A program made the position numbers and the translations under genes. Under the pieces are notes generated by a model. The model was not told the DNA's origin and did no database searches. It worked only from the letters and a program-made list of their open reading frames with translations. From NCBI GenBank assembly GCA_003153055.1, contig PMBV01000187.1, positions 215 through 49,610 of the forward strand: DNA of 49,396 nt, written 5' to 3'. Source of the DNA: Myxococcales bacterium (lineage in GTDB: Bacteria; Myxococcota; Myxococcia; Myxococcales; Myxococcaceae). Shown here in pieces: positions 19,051 to 25,848 of this stretch; positions within the stretch are counted from its first letter, which is position 1; every line of letters starts with the position of its first letter.

Positions 19051-19997
19051 GCCGCGGGGAGGGACTGCGCGACCGAGGCGAGCGCAGGAGCAACGGCCGC
19101 GCGAAAGGCCGGCGGGTCCTCGTAGTGGGGTGTATGGGCGCAGCGGTCGAGCCAGACGAGGGACTTCCCCCTGGGCGCCTCGAGCGAGTCGACCCAGCGC
19201 TGGGCGAAGGCGGGTGGGGCGGCTACGTCGAGTCGGCCCTGAATGACGGTCAACGGGACGGTGATGCGCCCCGGCATCGCCAGGTCTGAGAGGCCGAGGA
19301 GGACTCGCGCCTGGGTTCGTTGCATCGCTCGGAGGGCGACGAAGGCCTGCGGCAGCGAATAGTGCGGCGAGGTCAGCAATCGCATCGCCAGCGTCCCGGC
19401 GAGCTGGGTGAAGGTCCGCCCGACGTGAATGCCTCCGAACTCAGTCACCCAACGAACGCGGGTCATGAAGCGCTCGGTGGTATCGTGCGGCGGCGGGCCG
19501 ATGGCGAGGAGTTGGGCGAGCGCCCGCCGGTGGCCGCGCCGCACCGCCTGTTCCTGTGCGAAGGCCCAGGCGAAGGCCTCGCTGCCGGCGAGGTCGATGT
19601 CAGGGCCCACCGCGACGACCCTTGAGATTCGTCTGGTCAGCTCGGTCGCCAGGATGGCGAGTGTACCCCCGAGCGAGAAGCCCATGACGCTCACCGCGGG
19701 TACCTGGAGCCGCGCCGTCAGCGCCTCGACGAGCGCTCCGAGGTCAGTCGTCAGGTGAGCGATGGTCAACGGACTCGTCGCTGGGTCCACCGAGCGCCCG
19801 GTGCCTCGCTGGTCCCAGTACGCCACACGGAACTCCGCCTCGAGCCCCAGCGCTCGCTGGAGGGCGTCGGCTTCGTGAATCATGGGGAAGCCCGGTCCGG
19901 CTTGCACCAGGAGGAGCACCGGCCCATCGGCCTTGCCCCGTACCAGCACAAAGTGAGTCAACCCGGCGATGGTGAAGGTCTCGAGTCGGTTCGTCAT
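18957..19997 (-). CDS. Alpha/beta hydrolase, proline-iminopeptidase-like
   Basis: 346 aa from the ATG at 19997; the frame is open to 20045, but the family-like protein begins TNRLETFTIAG. The catalytic set is visible: oxyanion segment VQAGPGFPM (the usual HGGPG position), YWDQRGTGRS, nucleophile S108 in GFSLGG, D257 in QGRLDVAAP and H288 in CAHTPHYEDP. The cap domain is Arg/Ala-rich. The GPG and WDQRGxGRS pattern points to the prolyl-aminopeptidase-like S33 family, though many members are esterases. The last 30 residues are low-complexity and lie antisense to the transglutaminase-like gene. It is divergent from a LysR regulator that may control it. Confidence 0.85.
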   Translation of the reverse strand: MTNRLETFTIAGLTHFVLVRGKADGPVLLLVQAGPGFPMIHEADALQRALGLEAEFRVAYWDQRGTGRSVDPATSPLTIAHLTTDLGALVEALTARLQVPAVSVMGFSLGGTLAILATELTRRISRVVAVGPDIDLAGSEAFAWAFAQEQAVRRGHRRALAQLLAIGPPPHDTTERFMTRVRWVTEFGGIHVGRTFTQLAGTLAMRLLTSPHYSLPQAFVALRAMQRTQARVLLGLSDLAMPGRITVPLTVIQGRLDVAAPPAFAQRWVDSLEAPRGKSLVWLDRCAHTPHYEDPPAFRAAVAPALASVAQSLPAAQRMTSGKFEATSSTEADRPRTSNTSASGSA

Positions 19998-20009
19998 GCT
20001 CCCAACATG

Positions 20010-20032
20010 TGGCGGGCCCCGGCGCACCGCCA
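20010..20032. promoter_or_regulatory. Inverted repeat between hydrolase and LysR genes
   Basis: TGGCGG (20010-20015) and CCGCCA (20027-20032) form a perfect inverted repeat, flanked by CATGT-like sequence on both sides, in the 75-base divergent intergenic region. A LysR site is expected here; the arm-to-arm distance fits, but the usual T-N11-A pattern is not obvious. Confidence 0.3.
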
Positions 20033-20072
20033 TGTGCACTGGCACCCATCAGCCGTGCGAGAATGCCCACCC

Positions 20073-20966
20073 ATGCTCGAGTGGTCCGATGTTCAGGTGT
20101 TCCTCGCGGTGGCGCGGGCGGGGAGTCTGCAGCAGGCCGGCGCACGGCTCGGCATCGACCGTACGACGGTTGGCCGCCGGGTGGTCCAGCTGGAGCGACG
20201 TTTGGGGGCGCCGCTCTTCACTCGTGGGCGGGCGGGCCTGGCGTTGACAGCCGCGGGGCGGCGAGCGGTGCAGCACGCCACGGCGATGGAGGCCGCGGGG
20301 AGTGCCCTCGAGGCAGAGGTCGCTCCGGCAGACCAGGTCACGGGCACGGTGCGGGTCGCAACCACCGAGGCCATCGCTCCGCTCCTGGTACAGGAAGGGC
20401 TCCTGTCCCTCACCGCCGAGCACGTCGGGCTGTCGATCGAGGTCCTCGCGGGCAACCGTCGCATCGACCTGGCCGCTGGTGAGGCGGACCTCGCGGTGAG
20501 GTTGGAGCCGCTCTCGGGAGCGTCCCTGCGGGCTCGCTGCGTGGTGCGCTCAGCCATCGCGCTCTACGCGTCGAGGCCGTACCTCAGCCGCCGGGGTCCA
20601 CCCACTGAGAAGCGCCTCGCGGGGCACGACGCGGTGCTGCCGTCGGGTGAGCTGGGCCGGCTCCCCGAGGCGAGGTGGCTCAAGGCGCAGGGTGTGCGGG
20701 CGAGCTTCTCGTCGAACAGCTACCCTGCGCTGGTCGCGGCGGCCATTGGAGGCGCCGGGGTGGTGGCGCTGAGCGATGCGTGGGGCCAGCGCGAGCCGGC
20801 GCTGACGCGTCTCTTCCAGCTCCCCTTCGCGTCGCGGGGCATCTGGCTCGTCGCGACAGCCGTGGCCGTGCGGCGACCGGCGGTCAAGGTCGTCATGGCC
20901 AGGTTGGCGGAGCTGCTCGGCAAGGCCTCCGGAGCGCCTGGCCGATCCGTGCCACACGCCCGCTGA
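20073..20966 (+). CDS. LysR-family transcriptional regulator
   Basis: 297 aa from the ATG at 20073. The winged helix-turn-helix occupies residues about 1-60 (WSDVQVFLAVARAGSLQQAGARLGIDRTTVGRRVVQLERRLGAPLFTR). The effector domain starts near residue 90 (TGTVRVATTEAIAPLLVQEG). The arrangement, divergent from the hydrolase gene with 75 bases between starts, is the classical LysR set-up, so the hydrolase is the probable target. The effector is unknown. It converges on the transporter-like gene across the sulfite-oxidase relic. Confidence 0.92.
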   Translation: MLEWSDVQVFLAVARAGSLQQAGARLGIDRTTVGRRVVQLERRLGAPLFTRGRAGLALTAAGRRAVQHATAMEAAGSALEAEVAPADQVTGTVRVATTEAIAPLLVQEGLLSLTAEHVGLSIEVLAGNRRIDLAAGEADLAVRLEPLSGASLRARCVVRSAIALYASRPYLSRRGPPTEKRLAGHDAVLPSGELGRLPEARWLKAQGVRASFSSNSYPALVAAAIGGAGVVALSDAWGQREPALTRLFQLPFASRGIWLVATAVAVRRPAVKVVMARLAELLGKASGAPGRSVPHAR

Positions 20967-20994
20967 CCATGTGCTCGATGTGATGCCAGCCGTG

Positions 20995-21165
20995 GAGGGC
21001 CGTCCACGACCTCGAGGCGGCGGATCCACTTCACGTTGACGTTTCCTTCCCAGCCCGCACCCAGAGCCGCATCGGGTAGCCCTGCGACGGCCGAAGGCGA
21101 TGAGGCAGTCGTCCATTCGCTTGGAGAGCGGGAGACTCCGGGCGCGCGGCCCACCGTAGGCCGGG
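20995..21165 (-). pseudogene. Relic of a sulfite-oxidase/SoxC-like molybdoenzyme gene
   Basis: Minus-strand translation gives ARSLPLSKRMDDCLIAFG, then GYPMRLWV in another frame, then GWEGNVNVKWIRRLEVVDG in a third. In order, these match the C-terminal part of sulfite oxidase/SoxC-type molybdopterin enzymes (family pattern LPLSKAMDDxLxAxxQNGE, GYPLRLxVPGWEGNxNVKWLRRIEV). At least two frame changes break it, one of them explained by loss of a single C in the GTGC(C)GGGCTGG junction. The relic abuts the end of the transporter-like gene. It is a leftover of a deleted gene. Confidence 0.7.
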
Positions 21166-21168
21166 GAG

Positions 21169-22176
21169 TCAAGCCCGTCGCGCTGATGGAATGCTCAAGA
21201 TGACGATGGCCGAGATGACGAGCCCCGCTCCGACAGCCTCGCGCCAGTCGAGGGCCTTGCCCAGCCCCAGGCCCCAGAGCGACAGCGTCGCCACGACGCC
21301 CGCGAGCAGCGATGACGCCCGGTTCACCGGCACCGAGAACGAGTTCTCGCGTGAGTCGAGCAACACCAGCGCTCCGAAGATGCCGGTGCCTTGCGAGAGA
21401 ACGCCGATGATGGGCGGCCAGAACGCCAGCGGACCGAACGGCACCTCGGTGAAGCCGTGGCGAATCTCGAGCAGCGCGGCCCGGTCGCCGGCGATGAGCG
21501 CGAGCACCACCAAGGCGAGGAAGGCCGCGGGCGTCGAGACGAGCTGCTCCTCGACGAAGTAGCGGCGGGTGACCTCGACCGAGGTGCTCTTGGCGAGCTT
21601 CGACATGAACCGGAGGCGCACGAAGTACGCCACGAGGTAGGCCGTGACGTCGAGGATGCCTACCAGGGGCAGGGCGAACGATTCGTCGCGGCCGATGAGC
21701 GTGACCAGGAGCGAGCTGAGCGTCAGCCCAGTCGCCAGCCATGACACCCACTGCACCTTGCGCCCCGAGACCGCGTCGACGATGGGCGCCATCGCCAGCA
21801 TCCCGCCTCGGAGTAGCAGCATCATGAAGACGATGCTCACTCCGCTGATGGTGTAGGCGAGCGTGGTGGTGGTGAGGATGGTCGCGCCACAGAGGCCCGA
21901 GAGCGCCGTCCACCTCGACGGGGCCGGCACCTGCCACGGGCCCAGCCGCTTCCTCCCTGCGCTCCGCCACCAGCCCGTGCCGAGGAGGAAGGCCACCATC
22001 GCAACCATCGACGCGAAGGTAGACAGCGGGAGGATGGAGTTGCCCGGAACCCTCGCACCCAACTTCCCGTCGGAGAGCATCTTCGTCAGCGCCGAGTATG
22101 GGGCATACGCCGTGAAGTAGCCGAACGCCCACCACCAGATGCTCACACGACCCTTCTCCACTGCCTGGCTGCACAC
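21169..22176 (-). CDS. Ten-helix transporter-like membrane protein (EamA/DMT-like)
   Basis: 335 aa, GTG start; alternative GTG starts lie 5 and 10 codons in. About ten hydrophobic helices cover most of the length, with short loops, for example TILTTTTLAYTISGVSIVFMMLLLRGG and the C-terminal AVGAGLVISAIVILSI. The size and helix count fit the drug/metabolite transporter superfamily, but I do not see a clear EamA motif, so the family is tentative. The substrate is unknown. The neighbouring gene upstream is divergent. Confidence 0.65.
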   Translation of the reverse strand: MCSQAVEKGRVSIWWWAFGYFTAYAPYSALTKMLSDGKLGARVPGNSILPLSTFASMVAMVAFLLGTGWWRSAGRKRLGPWQVPAPSRWTALSGLCGATILTTTTLAYTISGVSIVFMMLLLRGGMLAMAPIVDAVSGRKVQWVSWLATGLTLSSLLVTLIGRDESFALPLVGILDVTAYLVAYFVRLRFMSKLAKSTSVEVTRRYFVEEQLVSTPAAFLALVVLALIAGDRAALLEIRHGFTEVPFGPLAFWPPIIGVLSQGTGIFGALVLLDSRENSFSVPVNRASSLLAGVVATLSLWGLGLGKALDWREAVGAGLVISAIVILSIPSARRA

Positions 22177-22277
22177 GGTGGCAGTGTCTCACAAGGCGCC
22201 AGCCGGGATGAGTCTCTTTGAAGTCGCGGAACCGCGCATGGAGCTATGCTCAAGCCCTCGTGCTCTGGGGTGCTGCC

Positions 22278-22919
22278 GTGAACCGACGACTTCTCGCGAC
22301 GTCATTGACGGGTGTGCTCCTGTTGGCGCTGGGGGTCGCCCAGTTCCTGACTCGCGACTCGACCGTGGCGCCTCCAGCGCTGAGTTCGATGGCACCTCCA
22401 CCGGTGGCGCGAGGCGCCCAGCTTGGTTCGGCCGCGCGAGGCGAAGCGCGTGCTCCCGCCGCTGACGTCGCGAGCTCGACGCCCAGGACCGCGCCGGCCG
22501 TGTGCTCTCCTCCGCCGCCCATCGCTCCGGCGCCGCTCACCACGGGCTCGACCGTCACGGCCACGAGCGACCGCGACACGAGTGGGACACCATACGACTT
22601 CGACAAAGAAGGCATTGGCGCCGCCATTCACGAAAAGATGCCTGAGATTCGCGAGTGCGCCGATGCGTGGCTGCGTCAGAACCCGAAGCTCGAAGGGCGA
22701 ATGCTCGTGGCGTTCGACATCACGCCCGACGACGCGGGCACCGGCGAGGTGACTCGCATCGAGCTCGTCGACGGTGGCGTCGGCCAGCCGTTCATGGAGG
22801 GCTGCATCCTCAACGCGTTCCAAGACATCCGCTTTGTCGAGCCCCCTGGTGGTGGCAAGGTCCGCGTGCGGTACCCGATTCGGGTGGAGGGTGGGCAGGG
22901 CGGTGCGAGCATGCCTTGA
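22278..22919 (+). CDS. AgmX/PglI C-terminal domain protein
   Basis: 213 aa from the GTG at 22278 (GGGG 8 bases before). The frame is open from a TTG at 22218, but the later start gives a clean signal-anchor: NRRLLATSLTGVLLLALGVAQF. A Pro/Ala/Ser-rich linker follows. The C-terminal domain (about residues 110-205) matches the AgmX/PglI C-terminal fold: IGAAIHEKMPEIRECADAWLRQNPKLEGRMLVAFDITP, then EGCILNAFQDIRFVEPPGGG and VRVRYPIR. Related domains occur in gliding-motility and TonB-like proteins of myxobacteria, so an envelope-spanning role is likely; the partner is unknown. Confidence 0.8.
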   Translation: MNRRLLATSLTGVLLLALGVAQFLTRDSTVAPPALSSMAPPPVARGAQLGSAARGEARAPAADVASSTPRTAPAVCSPPPPIAPAPLTTGSTVTATSDRDTSGTPYDFDKEGIGAAIHEKMPEIRECADAWLRQNPKLEGRMLVAFDITPDDAGTGEVTRIELVDGGVGQPFMEGCILNAFQDIRFVEPPGGGKVRVRYPIRVEGGQGGASMP

Positions 22920-22927
22920 GGTGTGAG

Positions 22928-23122
22928 GGTGGGGCCGGTGCCCACCCACCGAGCGGTCTGGCCAGCCCCTCGGCCCGAGGCCGAAGTGAGCACACACGAG
23001 GGGCCACGAGCCTGACCCTGCGCCACTCGACAGACCGGCCAAGGGGCTCCTGATGCTCACCCAGAGCCGAGCCCCGGCCCCGCTCCCAGCGCTCAAGCCG
23101 CAGTGGGAGCAATCATCGAGCC
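22928..23122 (+). repeat. Dispersed intergenic repeat, copy B
   Basis: Same family as 22-213: GCGGTCTGGCCAGC near its start, CCACTCGACAGACCGGCC in its middle and GCAATCATCGAGCC at its end (23109-23122). It begins 9 bases after the AgmX-like gene's stop. Copy C, in opposite orientation, lies about 280 bases further on, so the pair forms a large inverted repeat. Confidence 0.6.
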
Positions 23123-23337
23123 TTGCCGCAACTTGAGCTGCAAACCTCTGTGTGAGGGTAGTTGTCTCGCGGATGAGCCCGAGGCGCGCACCGAGCGGGG
23201 CGAGAAGAGCGGAGGAAGTCATGCCCCACACTGCAAGGTTCAAACGGCGGATGCGGGGGCCGCCGCCCTCGAGGTCGAGCATGGCGACGTCGTCCACGGG
23301 TCGGCTCAACGACGCTTGCAAGCCCCACGCAGGCATC

Positions 23338-23389
23338 AGCGTGCGCGAAATGTGATGTCATAACGCCCCCAAACGCGCACGCTGGTCCC
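23338..23389. repeat. Conserved intergenic hairpin element, copy 2
   Basis: AGCGTGCGCG (23338-23347), a 26-base loop, CGCGCACGCT (23374-23383) and a GGTCCC tail: the same design as 3592-3643, with a different loop sequence. The arm sequence and exact loop length are conserved while the loop is not, which argues for selection on the stem or for recent movement. Confidence 0.6.
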
Positions 23390-23405
23390 GAACTCTTCAC
23401 CAACT

Positions 23406-23532
23406 GGCAAGGGTTGAGCCCCACGCCGGTCGTCGAGTGGTGCGCACAGCCGCGGGCCTTCACGTGTGCTCACCGCGTTCTCGGGTCGAGGGGCTGGCCA
23501 GACCGCCTCGGTGGGTGCGAACCGGCCCCACC
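23406..23532 (-). repeat. Dispersed intergenic repeat, copy C (inverted)
   Basis: The reverse complement aligns with copies A and B (GGTGGGGCCGG, GGCGGTCTGGCCAGCCCC, CCACTCGAC and GGGGCTCA blocks). It lacks the distal GCAATCATCGAGCC block and ends next to the hairpin element at 23338-23389. Confidence 0.55.
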
Positions 23533-23614
23533 AGCGCACCTCAAGGCCTTGCGCGCGCACGGCAAGCTGAATCTCTGAACGTACCGACCTCGAGGCCTGG
23601 CCACTCCCCAGCCC

Positions 23615-23652
23615 TGTCATCACGGAGTACTGATTTGTACACCGTGATGACA
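23615..23652. repeat. Near-perfect 16-base inverted repeat
   Basis: TGTCATCACGGAGTAC (23615-23630) and GTACACCGTGATGACA (23637-23652) are inverse complements with one mismatch, around a 6-base loop. It is markedly AT-richer than its surroundings and lies in a gene-free region. It could be a strong operator, a recombination site or the end of a lost element. Confidence 0.7.
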
Positions 23653-23920
23653 CGCTCGGAGACCCATGCCCATTCGGTAGGTCGTCCTCTGGTCTTTGGT
23701 CAAGGGGCGGGATGCCCACGGTTTGCGGACGGAGCTCGAAGGCGGAGGCGAGTATCGCGGGTCCCGTGTCATCAGCGGCGTGGCAGAGGTCCTCCTGCGT
23801 GGTGGGGCCCTCGGGAGAGCCCGGTGCTCCGCTCCGAGACCCCTGGATGCAGCTGGAGAGTCGCCGCGACCGTGACGAGGCCGATACCGCCCCGGCCGAG
23901 AACCGGCATACACTCGTCCC
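23653..23920. other. Gene-poor stretch before the Lys-rich lipoprotein
   Basis: No gene with a start and a ribosome site is visible. A start-less plus-strand frame at 23681-23875 reads protein-like (HGLRTELEGGGEYRG, RVISGVAEVLLRGGALG), then stops; it may be the remnant of a gene. I do not recognise it. Confidence 0.3.
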
Positions 23921-24742
23921 ATGAGGTGGCTGGGGTTCCACGTGCTCGTCTTGGGGGTTGCCCTCGCTGGCGGCGGGTGCACCGACTCGAAGAAGAAGAT
24001 GAGGGAAGCCCAGAAGCGCCTCGACTCAGAACGCAAGGCGTTTCAGGAGGCCGAGGAGGCCAAGCGCAAGGCGGCGGCTCCCAAAGTTGAACAGGCCCAG
24101 CTCGACCCCATCTGGGGCGATGCCTCGTACCTCAAGGTGGCCACGGGCCGGCCCTGCCCCGAGGGCCTCGGCGCGCTCTTCCCGAAGCCTGGCGACTCGC
24201 ACAACGCCGAGACGGTCGCGACGTTGCGCGACTCCACCTTCGTCACGGTCCTCTCCCATGGCAACGGCGTGGCGCTACGTTCGTACAACGCGAAGAAGAA
24301 GGCGCTCACGGTCGAGGTCGACGGAGTGGTGGAGTGCTTCGACTCTTCTGGGTTGCTCACCGTCGCGTGGGGCGAGCCGGCCAAGCCCTATCGGCCCAGC
24401 GAGGACGAAGAGGAAGACCTGGTGCCTCAGGCTGTCTGGCGGGCCCGGCCGCTCCGGCTGGCCTTGAGCTTCCCCAACGCAGCCGAAGCCAAGCGCTTCT
24501 CCCAGAAGGAGGGACTGGGTCTCGAGGCACGCCTCGTTTACCGGCTCGGCCGGGTGGACGTCGACACGAAGGTGAAGAAGCCATCGACGGAGGAGGGCGC
24601 CCCTGCGAGTGAAGGGCTCGACTGGGGCGCGGGCCGGTTGGTGCACGTCGACGTGCTGGGCGTGCGTCTGGCCGTCGACCATGAGAAGACCGCCGTCCTC
24701 GAGCAACGCAAACCCGGAGGCGGCTCGGCCCGGTCGCGGTGA
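23921..24742 (+). CDS. Lipoprotein of unknown function
   Basis: 273 aa. Signal peptide with lipobox AGGGC (Cys near residue 20). A charged coiled-coil-like segment follows (SKKKMREAQKRLDSERKAFQEAEEAKRK, residues about 23-50), then a globular domain with DASYLKVATGRPCPEGLGALF, LRDSTFVTVLSHGNGVALRSYN and a second half LALSFPNAAEAKRFSQKEGLGLEARLVYRLGRVDVDTKV. No enzyme motif is seen. It is probably anchored in a membrane with the coiled coil as a spacer. It stands alone. Confidence 0.65.
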   Translation: MRWLGFHVLVLGVALAGGGCTDSKKKMREAQKRLDSERKAFQEAEEAKRKAAAPKVEQAQLDPIWGDASYLKVATGRPCPEGLGALFPKPGDSHNAETVATLRDSTFVTVLSHGNGVALRSYNAKKKALTVEVDGVVECFDSSGLLTVAWGEPAKPYRPSEDEEEDLVPQAVWRARPLRLALSFPNAAEAKRFSQKEGLGLEARLVYRLGRVDVDTKVKKPSTEEGAPASEGLDWGAGRLVHVDVLGVRLAVDHEKTAVLEQRKPGGGSARSR

Positions 24743-24808
24743 GGTCGGTGACGTGTCACCACCCAACCTCGTGTGATCGTTCGCGTTTTCAACGCGGCGC
24801 GCAACGGC

Positions 24809-24829
24809 TTGACTGGAGTCAATGACTCA
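24809..24829. promoter_or_regulatory. Two overlapping palindromes upstream of the CBS gene
   Basis: TTGACTGGAGTCAA (24809-24822, 6-base arms) overlaps GAGTCAATGACTC (24817-24829, 6-base arms), giving three alternating GACT half-sites about 90 bases before the CBS start. The first TTGACT also resembles a -35 box, though no good -10 follows. This fits an operator for a dimeric regulator. Confidence 0.4.
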
Positions 24830-24918
24830 TTTGGTGCGTTCGTGGTGGGGTCCTGAATCCAGCGAATAATACCCAGCAGTCCGACTGATAGTCATCACTC
24901 GCCACAAGGAGCGCCGAG

Positions 24919-25506
24919 ATGAGTGCCCAGTTCGCCCGTGTTGCCTCTCACCCGCTGCGAGCAGCCCGCCCCCACCGCCAGGCCGAGGAGGAGCCACATC
25001 GCGTCACCGTCGACAGCTCCGCGCTCGATGTGATGACCGATCTCCGAAGGGTACAGGTCATCACCGTCGAGCCTGAGGAGCGAGCCGACGCGGCCCTTCA
25101 GCAGATGATCCACGCCGGGGTGCGCCTGCTCCTGGTCACCTCGCCCACCGACGAGGTCGTGGGGGTGTTGACCGCCCGCGACGTGATGGGGGAGCGGCCG
25201 GTGAAGGTGGCCTCGGAGGAGCGAATTCCGCGCGACCAGGTCAAGGTCGAGCAGATCATGACGGCGCAGGAGAGCATCGACGCGCTCAACCTCGTCGACG
25301 TGAAGCGAGCCCGGGTGGGAGACATCGTCGTCACGCTCCGAGCCGCGGGTCGCCAGCACGCCCTGGTGATGGAGCAGACGTCCCACGGCGAAATCGTCTG
25401 CGGCATCTTCTCGGTGACGCAGATCGGCCGGCAACTCGGGGTCGAAATCTCTCCCGCGGGTCAGGCCCAGAGCTTCGCCGACCTGGCCAAGCTGCTGGGC
25501 GGCTAG
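24919..25506 (+). CDS. CBS-domain protein
   Basis: 195 aa with a strong ribosome site (AAGGAG, 7 bases before ATG). A short basic N-terminus precedes two CBS motifs: residues about 40-90 (VITVEPEERADAALQQMIHAGVRLLLVTSPTDEVVGVLTARDVMG) and about 108-178 (VEQIMTAQESIDALNLVDVKRARVGDIV...HALVMEQTSHGEIVCGIFSVTQIGRQLG). Paired CBS motifs form a module that binds adenine nucleotides and regulates partner proteins. No partner domain is fused and none is obvious next door. It stands alone behind an intergenic region with palindromes. Confidence 0.9.
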   Translation: MSAQFARVASHPLRAARPHRQAEEEPHRVTVDSSALDVMTDLRRVQVITVEPEERADAALQQMIHAGVRLLLVTSPTDEVVGVLTARDVMGERPVKVASEERIPRDQVKVEQIMTAQESIDALNLVDVKRARVGDIVVTLRAAGRQHALVMEQTSHGEIVCGIFSVTQIGRQLGVEISPAGQAQSFADLAKLLGG

Positions 25507-25598
25507 AGCGCCGGAACGTATCCGTTTGGTCACGGCGCAGCGCACAAGCGCGCGTTGTCCTCGACGGGGAGGGCCGGTCGTGCCAGGCAGTCGACTCG

Positions 25599-25808
25599 AT
25601 GACGACCGTCCCTCTGAGTCGGCTGGCCTCGGCTGTGCTGGTGGGTGTGTTCGCCCTGGTGCAGGCGGGCTGCGCGAAAGAAGGGTGCCTGGGAGGCGAG
25701 GCGGACGGAGGGTGGGACGCGCTGGGCACCACCGGTGACGTCAAGCTCTCCAACGCCTTCGCCGATGTGGTCATCGCCAACATCGGAACGCAGAACTGTT
25801 TCAATTGA
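25599..25808 (+). CDS. Small lipoprotein
   Basis: 69 aa. It has a convincing lipoprotein signal (RLASAVLVGVFALVQAGC, Cys at residue 24) followed by KEGCLGGEADGG and a short hydrophobic tail. A CLGGEA-like Cys motif after the lipobox occurs in longer myxobacterial secreted proteins, so this may be a truncated member. No clear ribosome site is seen. It ends 40 bases before the M13 peptidase start and may share its transcript. Confidence 0.5.
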   Translation: MTTVPLSRLASAVLVGVFALVQAGCAKEGCLGGEADGGWDALGTTGDVKLSNAFADVVIANIGTQNCFN

Positions 25809-25848
25809 CGAAGCTACGACTCACCTGCTCAACGGAGGTTTGAACCTC

